Shown in pieces: positions 27,618 through 36,726 of a stretch of 64,000 nucleotides of DNA. The notes beneath the pieces were generated by a model. The model was given only the letters and a program-made list of their open reading frames with translations. It was not told the DNA's origin and searched no databases. How positions within the stretch are numbered: position 1 is the stretch's first letter; each line of letters opens with the position of its first letter. The DNA is from Magnetospirillum aberrantis SpK (GTDB lineage Bacteria > Pseudomonadota > Alphaproteobacteria > Rhodospirillales > Magnetospirillaceae). Position numbers and translations under genes: made by a program. The DNA lies in contig NZ_JAAIYP010000044.1 in the NCBI RefSeq assembly GCF_011022235.1, positions 124,001 through 188,000 of the forward strand, written 5' to 3'.

Positions 27618-28709
27618 ATGCCTTCTCTCCGCTTTCCCCGCGCATGGCTGCTGTCGCTGGCCGTCCTGGTCATGGTCTGCGCCGTCTCGCCAGTTTGGGC
27701 GCAGGCGGCGGGCGACGCCTTCGCCGTGCGTGGCGTCGACGTGGACGTGACCGCCGCCAATCCTCAGGCGGCCAAGGAACAGGCCCTGGCCGAGGGGCAG
27801 GAGCGCGCTTTCCGCACGCTTCTGGAACGGCTGACCCAGCCGGCCGACCATGCCCGCCTGCCCAAGGTGGACGGCACCTTGTACGTGCGCGATTTCAGCG
27901 TCGATCAGGAACGGTCCTCGGCGACCCGCTACATCGCCACGCTGACCGTGCGATTCAATCCGACGGCGGTGCGCAAGCTGTTGCAGGGCGAAGGCATCGC
28001 CTATGCCGAGCCGCGCGGCCGGGTTCTGGTGGTGGTGCCGGTCTATGTGCCGACCGGCGGGCGGGCCGTGCTGTGGGACGACCCCAATCCCTGGCGCGAC
28101 GCCTGGAACGCCCTGGGCGGCGGCGGGCTGGTGCCGGTGGCGGTGCCGCCGGGCGATCTGGCCGACGTTCAGACCATCACCGCCGAACGCGCCTTGGCCG
28201 GCGATGTCCAGGCCATGCAGAGCATGGGGGCGCGGTGGCGGACCTCGGACGTGGTGGTGGCGGTGGCCAGTCCCAGTCCCGGCGGCAAGGGGCTGGATGT
28301 CAGCCTGATCGCCAGCCCGTCCGCGCCCAAACCGTTCGATTCCATCGCCTATCCCCTGACCGAAGGGGAAAACCTGGACGCGGTGATGTTGCGCGCCGTG
28401 CGGGACATCAGCCGGGGCATGGACACGGTGTTCAAGCAACCCAACCTGTTGGCTTTCGATCGTGTCGGCAGCCTGTCGACACTGGTGCCGCTGGCAGGGC
28501 TCGCCGACTGGCTGAACGTGCGTGAACGCCTGTCCCAGGTGCCGCAGGTGCGGCGTTGGGAACTGGTCAGCCTGTCCAAGGCCGAGGCGGCGCTGGTGCT
28601 GCACACGGTGGGCGAACACGATCAGGTGGTGGCCGCGCTTCAGCGTGCCGGCCTGGGACTGGAACCGGCCGAGGGCTATTGGATCATGCGTCCCGTTTCC
28701 GGGCGGTGA
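27618..28709 (+). CDS. DUF2066 domain protein, exported
   Basis: 363 residues. Signal peptide with core AWLLSLAVLVMVCAVSPVWA (residues about 9-28). The mature part begins AFAVRGVDVDVTAANPQAAKEQALAEGQ, typical of DUF2066, a periplasmic family of unknown function found in many proteobacteria, often near perM and hda as here. The end of the gene overlaps the convergent TPR gene by 26 bases. Divergent from purM with a 93-base gap. Confidence 0.82.
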   Translation: MPSLRFPRAWLLSLAVLVMVCAVSPVWAQAAGDAFAVRGVDVDVTAANPQAAKEQALAEGQERAFRTLLERLTQPADHARLPKVDGTLYVRDFSVDQERSSATRYIATLTVRFNPTAVRKLLQGEGIAYAEPRGRVLVVVPVYVPTGGRAVLWDDPNPWRDAWNALGGGGLVPVAVPPGDLADVQTITAERALAGDVQAMQSMGARWRTSDVVVAVASPSPGGKGLDVSLIASPSAPKPFDSIAYPLTEGENLDAVMLRAVRDISRGMDTVFKQPNLLAFDRVGSLSTLVPLAGLADWLNVRERLSQVPQVRRWELVSLSKAEAALVLHTVGEHDQVVAALQRAGLGLEPAEGYWIMRPVSGR

Positions 28710-29814
28710 CGGCGGCGGCCAACGGTGTGTCCCAGCCGCCGGGGCGTTCCTGGTGGTGCGGAACCAGCGAGGGATAAAGATTGCCGGAATTGGGGGCCAG
28801 CCAGCGCCAGTCGGCGTTGACCGCCACCAGCACCTGGGCGGCGACGCCCAGCGCCCCGGCCAGATGGGCAAGCTCGCCGTCCACGGTGACCACATGGTCG
28901 GCCAAGGTCAGGATGGCCGCGTGATCGGCGAAATCGTCCGCTTCCGCGCTCAGGTCGATGATGCCAGCCGGGCAGCGCGTGTCCTTGTCGAGCGAGATCA
29001 GACTGCCGGACAGGCCGGCGAACGCGGCCACGAAGGTTTCGGCGGGGACGGAGCGGGCATGGTCCGGCTGTGAACCGGCGACGGGCGATCCCTGCCATTG
29101 CACCACCCGCCACGGCCGGGGCAGGGCGGCCAGCCGCGTCTTCCATCCGGCGACGCGACGCGGATCGGCGGTCAGATAGGGCGGACAGGGGCGGGCCAGA
29201 TGGTCGTCGGCGTGGCGCGGCAGGCTGAGCATGGGCAGGAAAAAGTCGGCATGGCCGAAGACCGGATCGTCGCTGTCGGACGCGGTGATTCCAGCCACGC
29301 CGGGCAGGGTTTCCGCCAAGGGCAGCAACGGTTTCTGCACGTCCAGGAACAAGGTGCATCCGGTACAGGTCAGCGGCTCGACATAGCGCAGCATCTGGAT
29401 GGTGTCGTCAATCCCGCCTTCCCAGCGCAGGAGCAGGCTGTGGCCGGAAAGATCCTGTCCCCGCCACATCGGCGGCGCCCGGTGCGAGAACCGAAACTCC
29501 CTGCGCTGGGGCATCGCCAGCCGGACCTCGAACAGGCGCCAGCCGTTTTCCCAATTGCCGCGTGACAATTCGATCAACGCCATGGTGTGGGTGACGGCGG
29601 TGTCATCGGGGGCCAGCCGGCGGGCCTCGGCCACCGCTTCGGCCGCCTCGTCCAGTCGGCGCACGGCGCGCAACGCCCGCGCCTCGGCCAAGCGCGCGGC
29701 GGCGTTGGACGGTGCCGAAGCGCGGGCGCGGGCGGCGGTTTCCACCGCGTCGTCCAGGCGGTCTTCGGCCAGCGCCGCCAGGGCGGCATGGATCAGGTCG
29801 TCGGTGTCGGGCAT
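28684..29814 (-). CDS. TPR protein with a glycosyltransferase-like C-terminal region
   Basis: 376 residues. Residues 1-100 form about three TPR-like helical pairs rich in Ala/Arg (DRLDDAVETAARARASAPSN, RRLDEAAEAVAEARRLAPDD). The remainder (LLLRWEGGIDDTIQMLRYV, LISLDKDTRC, ILTLADHVVTVDGELAHLAGALG) resembles the GT9/GT41-like domain that follows TPRs in many Rhodospirillales proteins. The DGELAHLAGALG segment corresponds to the sugar-nucleotide site region. It is inserted antisense inside the otherwise co-directional DUF2066-perM-hda row. Confidence 0.78.
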   Translation of the reverse strand: MPDTDDLIHAALAALAEDRLDDAVETAARARASAPSNAAARLAEARALRAVRRLDEAAEAVAEARRLAPDDTAVTHTMALIELSRGNWENGWRLFEVRLAMPQRREFRFSHRAPPMWRGQDLSGHSLLLRWEGGIDDTIQMLRYVEPLTCTGCTLFLDVQKPLLPLAETLPGVAGITASDSDDPVFGHADFFLPMLSLPRHADDHLARPCPPYLTADPRRVAGWKTRLAALPRPWRVVQWQGSPVAGSQPDHARSVPAETFVAAFAGLSGSLISLDKDTRCPAGIIDLSAEADDFADHAAILTLADHVVTVDGELAHLAGALGVAAQVLVAVNADWRWLAPNSGNLYPSLVPHHQERPGGWDTPLAAAVTARKRDA

Positions 29815-29961
29815 GATGCCGGTGCCCCCCCAAGGGCGGAATGGTGCCTTGAAGGCTACGGTGTCGCGGCCTCGGGTTCAAGGCTACCTCTTCGCAGCCA
29901 TTGCGCTTTTCTTACGGAACGGGTACCCACAAGCCGATGGACGCCAAGGGGAATCTTGGGA

Positions 29962-31026
29962 ATGACCTCGGGACAACGGCTTCGCTTTTGGCTGATCGGG
30001 TTGGCGCTGGCTTTGGCGCTGCTTTACGTGTTGCGGGGCATGCTGCTGCCTTTCGTGGCCGGCATGGCGGTGGCCTATTTCCTTGATCCCCTGGCCGACC
30101 GGCTGGAGCGGGCGGGGCTGTCGCGTCTGGCCGCCACCAGCGTCATCACCGCCAGCTTCTTCATGGTGGTCGTGGTGGCCTTGGTCATCCTGGTGCCGGT
30201 GATCGAGGATCAGGTGCTGGCCTTCGCCCACAAGGTGCCGGGATACGTGGACACCTTGAACGAACGGCTACAGCCGTTGCTGGTCGAGGCCAAGAAGCGG
30301 CTTTCCCCGCGCGACATCGAAAAACTACGCTCGTCGGTGGGCGAATATGCCGGCACCTTCGCCAGTTGGGGGCTGGGGGCGCTGCGCAGCGTGCTCAGCG
30401 GGTCGTTGGCGGTGTTCAACGTGCTGTCCTTGGTGTTCATCACGCCGGTGGTGACGTTCTACCTGTTGCGTGACTGGGACAAGATGGTGTCCAGGGTGGA
30501 TTCGTGGCTGCCGCGCGACCACGCCGACACCATCCGCACCCAGATGAAGGAAATCAACCGCACCCTGTCGGGCTTCATCCGCGGTCAGGCCACGGTTTGC
30601 CTGTGCCTGGGCCTGATCTACGGCATCGGGCTGTCGGTGGTGGGGCTGGACCTTGGGCTGGTGATCGGCCTGGGCGCCGGGGTGTTGTCGTTCATTCCCT
30701 ATCTGGGCAGCATCGCCGGTTTCGTCACCGGCATGGGGTTGGCCCTGGCTCAGGGCGCCGATTGGCACTTGCCGGTGTTCGTGGCGGTGGTGTTCGCCAT
30801 CGGTCAGGTGGCGGAGGGCAACTTCCTGACGCCCAAGCTGGTGGGCGACAAGGTCGGTCTGCACCCGGTGTGGATCATGTTCGCCTTGCTGGCTTTCGCC
30901 GCGCTGTTCGGTTTCGTCGGATTGTTGCTGGCGGTGCCGTTGGCGGCGGTGATCGGGGTGCTTGTCCGGTTCGCGCTTGGCCGCTATCTCTCTAGCCCGC
31001 TTTATCACGGACACGGGCCGCAATGA
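29962..31026 (+). CDS. PerM/AI-2E-family transporter
   Basis: 354 residues with about eight membrane helices. The central KKRLSPRDIEKLRSSVGEY loop and PVVTFYLLRDWDKM, GQATVCLCLGLIYGIGLSVVG, IPYLGSIAGF, GNFLTPKLVGDKVGLHPVWI are hallmarks of the PF01594 family. Members export diverse solutes or act as Na+/H+ antiporters; substrate unknown. The start at 29962 is chosen for AGGGGAAT upstream and an N-terminus that begins directly with a helix. It overlaps hda by ATGA. Confidence 0.9.
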   Translation: MTSGQRLRFWLIGLALALALLYVLRGMLLPFVAGMAVAYFLDPLADRLERAGLSRLAATSVITASFFMVVVVALVILVPVIEDQVLAFAHKVPGYVDTLNERLQPLLVEAKKRLSPRDIEKLRSSVGEYAGTFASWGLGALRSVLSGSLAVFNVLSLVFITPVVTFYLLRDWDKMVSRVDSWLPRDHADTIRTQMKEINRTLSGFIRGQATVCLCLGLIYGIGLSVVGLDLGLVIGLGAGVLSFIPYLGSIAGFVTGMGLALAQGADWHLPVFVAVVFAIGQVAEGNFLTPKLVGDKVGLHPVWIMFALLAFAALFGFVGLLLAVPLAAVIGVLVRFALGRYLSSPLYHGHGPQ

Positions 31027-31727
31027 GTGATTTCCAACTGGCGCTGGACTTGGGGCACCGTCCCGCCCTGGGCCGCGACGATTTCCTGGTGGCGCCCTGC
31101 AACGCCGAGGCGGTGGCATGGCTGGAACGCTGGCCCGACTGGCCGGCGCACGCGCTGGCGGTCTATGGTCCTCCGGGGTCGGGCAAGTCGCATCTGTTGG
31201 CGGCGTTTTCCTCGCATCACCGTCTGGGGCAGGTGGTGACCACCACGGGCGAGGCGTTGACCGTCGATGCTGTGCCCAAGTTGGTGGTCCACGCCTCGGT
31301 GGTGATGGTGGACGACCTGGACCGGCTTGCCGACGAGACGGCGTTGTTCCATCTGTGGAACCTGACCAAGGAAACCGGTCGTTGGCTGGTGCTGGCCGGG
31401 CGGTCGGCGCCGGCTCGGCTGCGGGTCCGTCTGCCCGATCTGGCGTCGCGGCTGGCGGCGACGCCGGCGGTGGGCATCGGCGCGCCCGACGACGCCTTGT
31501 TGGCCGCCATCCTGGTCAAGCAATTCGCCGACCGCCAGTTGCGGGTCGGCGAGGACGTGGTGGGCTATGTCCTGGGCCGGATGGAACGCAGCTTCGCCGC
31601 CGCCCGCGCGGTGGTCGAGGCGATGGACGCCGCCTCGCTGGCACGGCGGCGGGCCATCTCGGTTTCCCTGGCCCGCTCCGTCCTGGAAAAGATGGAACGC
31701 GACGACCGCCAGGGCGATTTGTTCTGA
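31023..31727 (+). CDS. hda: Hda-type regulator of DnaA
   Basis: 234 residues. Hda/HdaA stimulates ATP hydrolysis by DnaA when bound to the sliding clamp and so limits re-initiation. Residues 4-9 FQLALDL form the clamp-binding motif (QLxLDL). A DnaA-like AAA+ core follows: Walker A GPPGSGKSHLL, Walker B VVMVDDLDRL, and sensor-type ARAVVEAMD. It lacks the DnaA DNA-binding domain. Translationally coupled to perM by a four-base overlap. Confidence 0.93.
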   Translation: MSDFQLALDLGHRPALGRDDFLVAPCNAEAVAWLERWPDWPAHALAVYGPPGSGKSHLLAAFSSHHRLGQVVTTTGEALTVDAVPKLVVHASVVMVDDLDRLADETALFHLWNLTKETGRWLVLAGRSAPARLRVRLPDLASRLAATPAVGIGAPDDALLAAILVKQFADRQLRVGEDVVGYVLGRMERSFAAARAVVEAMDAASLARRRAISVSLARSVLEKMERDDRQGDLF

Positions 31728-31822
31728 CCCCGAAGCTGAACGCTTCCTGAACGGGTCGTTCACGCCAGGCTCAGGGGCGGTGGCGCAATTTGGTCGGCAA
31801 CACGATCCCTCAGGAGGTTGCC

Positions 31823-32281
31823 ATGAAGACCCTTTCCATTCTTTCCGCCACCGTCGCCACTGTCGTCACTGTCGTCCTTGGCGTTTCCGCCCTGCCGGCC
31901 GTGGCCCAGGAACAGTCCTTGCCGGCCGCCTATCTGGTGCACAAGCTGAGTGCCGACGGTCTGCAACTGCGTTCCATCGAGGCTGAGGACGGCGTGTTCG
32001 AAGCGCGTGTCGTCGCGACCGACGGGCAGTTGGTCAAGGTGGGCGTCGATCCCCACACCGCCTTCCTGACCGACGATTTCAGCCATGCCCGGCCGGGCCG
32101 GCCGGAAAAGGTGGCGCCGCGCGTCGGTGCCGTCGAAGCCATGGTCGCGGCGGCCGAAACCGGCTTCTGGGACCTGCGCGAAATGGATTACGAGCACGGT
32201 CGCTGGGAGGTGAAGGCCGCCGACGACCAGGGCCGGGTGCGCGAGATCCATGTGAACGGCACCACCGGCAAGGTGGAGTGA
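31823..32281 (+). CDS. Exported PepSY-domain protein
   Basis: 152 residues. Signal peptide MKTLSILSATVATVVTVVLG to about residue 31 (AVA). Two PepSY-like halves: LSADGLQLRSIEAEDGVFEARVVA and VAAAETGFWDLREMDYEHGRWEVKA followed by EIHVNGTTGKVE. PepSY domains are often protease inhibitors or metal-response proteins in the periplasm. CAGGAGG precedes ATG 31823. Stands alone after hda. Confidence 0.82.
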   Translation: MKTLSILSATVATVVTVVLGVSALPAVAQEQSLPAAYLVHKLSADGLQLRSIEAEDGVFEARVVATDGQLVKVGVDPHTAFLTDDFSHARPGRPEKVAPRVGAVEAMVAAAETGFWDLREMDYEHGRWEVKAADDQGRVREIHVNGTTGKVE

Positions 32282-32304
32282 GTAAAAGCGTCCGGCCGAC
32301 GCGG

Positions 32305-32841
32305 CTATCCCAGATCGGCCGGGCGCACGAACTGGGCCAGACGGCAACAGCCGTCTTCCAGCGCCGCCCAATGTTCGATGTCGGTTTCCAGCACCGCCAA
32401 TGTGCCGGTGGGATACTTCTCGGCCAGCATCGCCAGCGGCGCCTTTTCGCCATGACCGGCGCACAGGGCGGCGGCCAGACGTTCCAAGCCGGGATTGTGA
32501 CCGATCACCAGGACGCTGGACAAATGGTCGTCCAACCGGCGCAGGCGGGTCATGAGGTCGTGCTTGGTCGCTTCGTACAGGTCGCTTTCGAAGGCGACCG
32601 GCACGCCTTCCAGCGCCGGTTCAAGAATGTCGTAGGTCTCCGAGGTCCGCTTGGCCGCCGAACACAGCACCAGGGCCGGCCGCACATGGCCATGGGCCAG
32701 ATGGGTGGACAGGGCTTGGGCGTTGCGGCGGCCCCGGCCGTTCAGCGGGCGGTCGAAATCGTCGGGAACGTTGTCGTCCCAACTGGATTTGGCGTGACGC
32801 AGCAAAAAAAGCTGTCGCATTTCCGTCATCCTCGCGGCCAT
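32305..32841 (-). CDS. sixA: SixA-type phosphohistidine phosphatase
   Basis: 178 residues. LLRHAKSSWDD is the RHG catalytic motif, and VIGHNPGLERLA carries the second His. In E. coli SixA removes phosphate from phospho-His of phosphotransfer proteins, including the nitrogen PTS NPr; ptsP is present at 55.8-58.1 kb. AAGGA stands 7 bases before ATG 32841; ATG 32820 is an alternative. Divergent from ppk. Confidence 0.9.
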   Translation of the reverse strand: MAARMTEMRQLFLLRHAKSSWDDNVPDDFDRPLNGRGRRNAQALSTHLAHGHVRPALVLCSAAKRTSETYDILEPALEGVPVAFESDLYEATKHDLMTRLRRLDDHLSSVLVIGHNPGLERLAAALCAGHGEKAPLAMLAEKYPTGTLAVLETDIEHWAALEDGCCRLAQFVRPADLG

Positions 32842-32910
32842 GACAGGGTCCTTGTGAAACTATATAAAGGAGGTCAGCGACGTTAGCGCATCCTATTCGG
32901 AGAAAGATCC

Positions 32911-35055
32911 GTGACAACACCGCAATCCGTCGAGACCCCGGCCATCGACCTTGGTTCCAAGGACCGTTTCATCAACCGCGAATTGTCGTGGCTGGCTTTT
33001 AACCTAAGGGTCATCGAGGAGGCGTTCAATCCCCGCCATCCGCTGCTGGAGCGCCTGCGGTTCCTGTCCATTTCCGCGTCCAACCTGGACGAGTTCTACA
33101 TGGTGCGCGTCGCCGGCCTGAAGGGGCAGGTTGATGCCGGCGTCATGACCACGTCCGAGGACGGGCTGACCCCCGCCCAGCAATTGGCGGCCATCAACCG
33201 TGAGGCCAGCGATTTGTTGGCCGCTCAGAAACGCTGCTGGAGCGAGCTCAAGGTCGAGTTGCGGGCCGTCGGCATCGCGGTGATCGACGCCGAGGAATTG
33301 ACGCCCACCGACATGAAATGGCTGGAAAGCCGGTTCATGGAGCACATTTTTCCGGTGCTGACGCCGTTGGCCATCGATCCGGCGCACCCGTTCCCGTTCA
33401 TTCCCAATGCCGGCATCGCGCTGGTGCTGCATCTGTTCCGCCTGGATGACGGCGAGGTGTTGCGCGCCCTGGTGCCGTTGCCGCAGCAGACCGAGCGCTT
33501 CATCCGCCTGCCGGGCGAGGCGATCCGTTTCCTGCCGCTGGAAACCCTGGTTCTGTTGTTCCTGGACAAGCTGTTTCCCGGCTTCCGCATGGAAGGCCAC
33601 GGCATGTTCCGGGTCATCCGCGATTCGGAAATGGACATCGACGAGGAAGCGGAAGATCTGGTCCGGGTGTTCGAGACGGCGCTCAAGCGCCGCCGTCGCG
33701 GCCATGTCATCCGTCTGACCTTCAACACCTCGATTCCCGAGGAACTGAAGAAACTGGTGATCGCCGAGATGCACGTGGCCGAAAGCGATGTGTACGAGTT
33801 CGAGTCCTCCATAGGACTGGTTGACACCAAACAGGTCATCACCGACGAACGTCCCGACCTGTTGTTTCCGCCCTATAACGCCCGTTTCCCCGAGCGTGTG
33901 CGTGATTTCGGCGGCGATTGCTTCGCCGCCATCCGCAAGAAGGACATCGTGGTCCACCATCCGTTCGAAAGCTTCGACGTGGTGGTGCAGTTCATCCGTC
34001 AGGCGGCGCGCGACCCCAACGTGGTCGCCATCAAGCAGACGCTTTACCGCACCTCCAAGGACAGCCCCATCGTCAAGGCGCTGGTCGAGGCGGCCGAGGC
34101 GGGCAAGTCGGTGACCGCCATGGTCGAGCTCAAGGCCCGTTTCGACGAAGAAGCCAACATCCGTTGGGCCCGCGACCTGGAAGCCGCCGGCGCCCAGGTG
34201 GTGTTCGGTTTCCTTGAGCTCAAGACCCACGCCAAGATCAGTCTGGTGGTGCGGCGCGAATCCGGCGGGTTGGTGTCCTATGTCCACTTCGGCACCGGCA
34301 ACTACCATCCCATCACCGCCAAGATCTACACCGACCTGTCTTATTTCACCTGTGATCCCAAGCTGACCCTGGACGCGGCCAAGGCCTTCAACTACATGAC
34401 CGGCTACGCCACGCCCGAGCAGATGGAAAAGCTGAACATCGCGCCCTTGGGCCTCAAGAAGAAGCTTCTGGCGCTGATCGAGGCCGAGACCGAGAACGCC
34501 AAGGCCGGCAAGCCGGCGGCCATCTGGGCCAAGATGAACTCGCTGGTCGATCCCACGCTGATCGACGCGCTTTACCGCGCCAGCCAGGCCGGGGTGCAGA
34601 TCGACCTGATCATTCGCGGCATTTGCTGCCTGCGGCCCGGCGTGCCCGGCCTTTCCGACAACATCCGGGTCAAGTCCATCGTCGGCCGCTTCCTGGAGCA
34701 TTCGCGTGTGGTGGCGTTCGGCAACGGCGCCCGCCTGCCGTCGCGTCAGGCCAAGGTGTTCATCTCGTCGGCCGACTGGATGCAGCGCAACATGGACTGG
34801 CGCGTCGAAACCCTGGTGCCCATCGAGAATTCCACCGTGCATCGCCAGATCCTGGAACAGATCATGGTGGCCAACCTGAAGGACAACGAGCAAAGCTGGA
34901 TTCTGGGCGCCGACGGCACCTATACCCGCATGCCCTCGGTCGAGAACGGCTTCAACGCCCACACCTATTTCATGACCAATCCCAGCCTGTCGGGACGCGG
35001 CAGCGCCTCGGAAAAGAGCCGCAAGCCGAAGCTGGTGCTGGGCAAGGATCTCTGA
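32911..35055 (+). CDS. ppk: Polyphosphate kinase 1
   Basis: 714 residues with a GTG start after GGAG. Makes polyphosphate from ATP reversibly. N-terminal [19 protein letters not shown], then [20 protein letters not shown] and [19 protein letters not shown], with His466 as the expected phosphorylated residue, and a second conserved region with [21 protein letters not shown]. Overlap-free, 4 bases before ppx: synthesis and degradation of polyphosphate are co-transcribed. Confidence 0.97.
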   Translation: MTTPQSVETPAIDLGSKDRFINRELSWLAFNLRVIEEAFNPRHPLLERLRFLSISASNLDEFYMVRVAGLKGQVDAGVMTTSEDGLTPAQQLAAINREASDLLAAQKRCWSELKVELRAVGIAVIDAEELTPTDMKWLESRFMEHIFPVLTPLAIDPAHPFPFIPNAGIALVLHLFRLDDGEVLRALVPLPQQTERFIRLPGEAIRFLPLETLVLLFLDKLFPGFRMEGHGMFRVIRDSEMDIDEEAEDLVRVFETALKRRRRGHVIRLTFNTSIPEELKKLVIAEMHVAESDVYEFESSIGLVDTKQVITDERPDLLFPPYNARFPERVRDFGGDCFAAIRKKDIVVHHPFESFDVVVQFIRQAARDPNVVAIKQTLYRTSKDSPIVKALVEAAEAGKSVTAMVELKARFDEEANIRWARDLEAAGAQVVFGFLELKTHAKISLVVRRESGGLVSYVHFGTGNYHPITAKIYTDLSYFTCDPKLTLDAAKAFNYMTGYATPEQMEKLNIAPLGLKKKLLALIEAETENAKAGKPAAIWAKMNSLVDPTLIDALYRASQAGVQIDLIIRGICCLRPGVPGLSDNIRVKSIVGRFLEHSRVVAFGNGARLPSRQAKVFISSADWMQRNMDWRVETLVPIENSTVHRQILEQIMVANLKDNEQSWILGADGTYTRMPSVENGFNAHTYFMTNPSLSGRGSASEKSRKPKLVLGKDL

Positions 35056-35059
35056 GGGC

Positions 35060-36544
35060 ATGAAGATCAAGCGCCACCTGGAACCGGTGGGTATCATCGA
35101 CATCGGTTCCAATTCCATCCGCCTGTGCGTATACGACGGCGCCGCCCGCGTGCCGGTGCCGCTGTACAATGAAAAGGCGGTGTGCGCCTTGGGCCTGGGC
35201 CTGGGCACCAGCGGCCGCCTCAATCCCGCCGGTGTCGCCCAGGCGGTGGCGGTGGTCGGGCGCTATGTGGCGCTCAGCCGGGCCATGCAGGTGGAGCGGC
35301 TCGACATCCTGGCTACCGCGGCGGTGCGCGACGCCGCCGATGGCGAGGATTTCGTCCGTGCCATCGAACAGGGCTATCAGGTCGAGGTCAGGGTATTGTC
35401 GGGCGGCCAGGAGGCCAAGGCGGCGGCCATGGGGGTGTTGTGCGGCACTCCCGATGCCGACGGGATCGTCGCCGACCTGGGCGGCGGGTCGCTGGAGCTG
35501 GTGACCGTGCAGAACGGTGATTTCGGCGAATATGTCACCATGCCCCTGGGGGTGTTGCGACTGTCCGAAGCGTCGGGTGACGACAAGGTCAAGGCGGCGG
35601 CCATCATCGACCGCCATCTCAAGGCGGTGCCCTGGCTCAAGGAAGGCACGGGCCGTGCTCTTTACGCCGTGGGCGGTGCATGGCGCGCCATCGCGCGGAT
35701 CTGCATCAGCCAGACCCACCATCCGCTGACGGTGTTGGACAATTTCTCGCTGGAAGCGCGCGAGGCGCTGCGGATCATCGAACTGGTGTCCTCGCAAAGC
35801 AAGAAGTCGCTGGAAAAGGTTCCCGGCGTTTCGAAGAAACGTATCGCCAACCTGCCGCTGGCGGCGCTGATCCTGGAAAAGGTCATCCACGCCACCAATC
35901 CAGACCGTCTGGTGTTTTCCATCTACGGCATGCGGGAAGGCAATTTCTACCGTCGTTTGCCGGAGCGGTTGCGCCAACAGGACCCGCTGTTGTCGGTGTG
36001 CCGCCAGATGGCCCAGATGAACGCCCGTTTCCCCGAACACGGCGACGAATTGATGGCGTGGATGGCGCCCTTGTTCCCGAACGAAACGCAGCATCAGGCG
36101 CGCTTGCGTCATGCCTGTTGCCTGGTGTCTGACATCTTCTGGAACGAACACCCCGATTACCGCGCCGAACAGGCTTTCTTGCGTATCCTGCGGCTGCCGT
36201 TCATGGGGGTGGAACATCGCGACCGCGCCGCCATCGCTTATGTCATCTACCACCGTTATCAGGGGAGCGACGACACGCCGCAGGCGCAGATGGCCATCCA
36301 ATTGTTGGACGAGGCCCGGCTGCAACGTTGCCGCGTCATCGGTTCGGCGCTTCGGCTGGCCCACACGTTGTCGGGCGGCGCGCCCAATCTGTTGCGCGAA
36401 TCCCGTCTTTACGGCGACGCGGGCGAACTGGTTCTGGAAGTTCCCGGCAACAACCCCGCCTTCGCCATCGAGAACGACCGTTCCTTCGATCGTTTGGCCA
36501 AGGCGCTGGATTGCGCCAATCTGGTGTTTCGCAAGGTGGGGTGA
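35060..36544 (+). CDS. ppx: Exopolyphosphatase (Ppx/GppA family)
   Basis: 494 residues. Releases phosphate from polyphosphate ends, or hydrolyses pppGpp. Actin-like fold with VGIIDIGSNSIRLCVYD (phosphate 1) and GIVADLGGGSLELVTV (phosphate 2); GVSKKRIANLPLAALILEKV matches the domain II segment. The C-terminal HD-like helical part is present (residues about 320-494). Adjacent to ppk. Confidence 0.94.
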   Translation: MKIKRHLEPVGIIDIGSNSIRLCVYDGAARVPVPLYNEKAVCALGLGLGTSGRLNPAGVAQAVAVVGRYVALSRAMQVERLDILATAAVRDAADGEDFVRAIEQGYQVEVRVLSGGQEAKAAAMGVLCGTPDADGIVADLGGGSLELVTVQNGDFGEYVTMPLGVLRLSEASGDDKVKAAAIIDRHLKAVPWLKEGTGRALYAVGGAWRAIARICISQTHHPLTVLDNFSLEAREALRIIELVSSQSKKSLEKVPGVSKKRIANLPLAALILEKVIHATNPDRLVFSIYGMREGNFYRRLPERLRQQDPLLSVCRQMAQMNARFPEHGDELMAWMAPLFPNETQHQARLRHACCLVSDIFWNEHPDYRAEQAFLRILRLPFMGVEHRDRAAIAYVIYHRYQGSDDTPQAQMAIQLLDEARLQRCRVIGSALRLAHTLSGGAPNLLRESRLYGDAGELVLEVPGNNPAFAIENDRSFDRLAKALDCANLVFRKVG

Positions 36545-36555
36545 ACGGGCGTTAT

Positions 36556-36712
36556 ACCAAATCCCGATGAGAGGAACTCATCGGGATTTGGTTAGGCCCC
36601 TCTGCCGAAGGCGGACATTGTCCGCGATGGGCCGCGCGGCTTATGCCGCGGGAGGCCAGGGTTTCGGAGAAACCCGCCCGCCGTTTGAGGGCACCGGGGA
36701 TCGGTTCCGATC
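36556..36712. repeat. Array of five short hairpins between convergent genes
   Basis: Five perfect inverted repeats follow one another: 36556-36592 (16-bp stem, ACCAAATCCCGATGAG, 5-base loop), 36611-36625 (7 bp), 36635-36650 (6 bp, TTAT loop), 36659-36675 (7 bp, GGGTTTC, GGA loop) and 36699-36712 (6 bp, GATCGG). No T-run follows the first, so it is not a classic terminator though it may stop ppx transcripts. It may be a REP-type element or a structured RNA. Confidence 0.6.
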
Positions 36713-36726
36713 ACCGGGATATGGTC

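Noticed and set aside
32867-32874. Strong AAAGGAGG site upstream of ppk
   Set aside because: No start codon follows at usable distance; ppk itself begins at GTG 32911 with its own GGAG.
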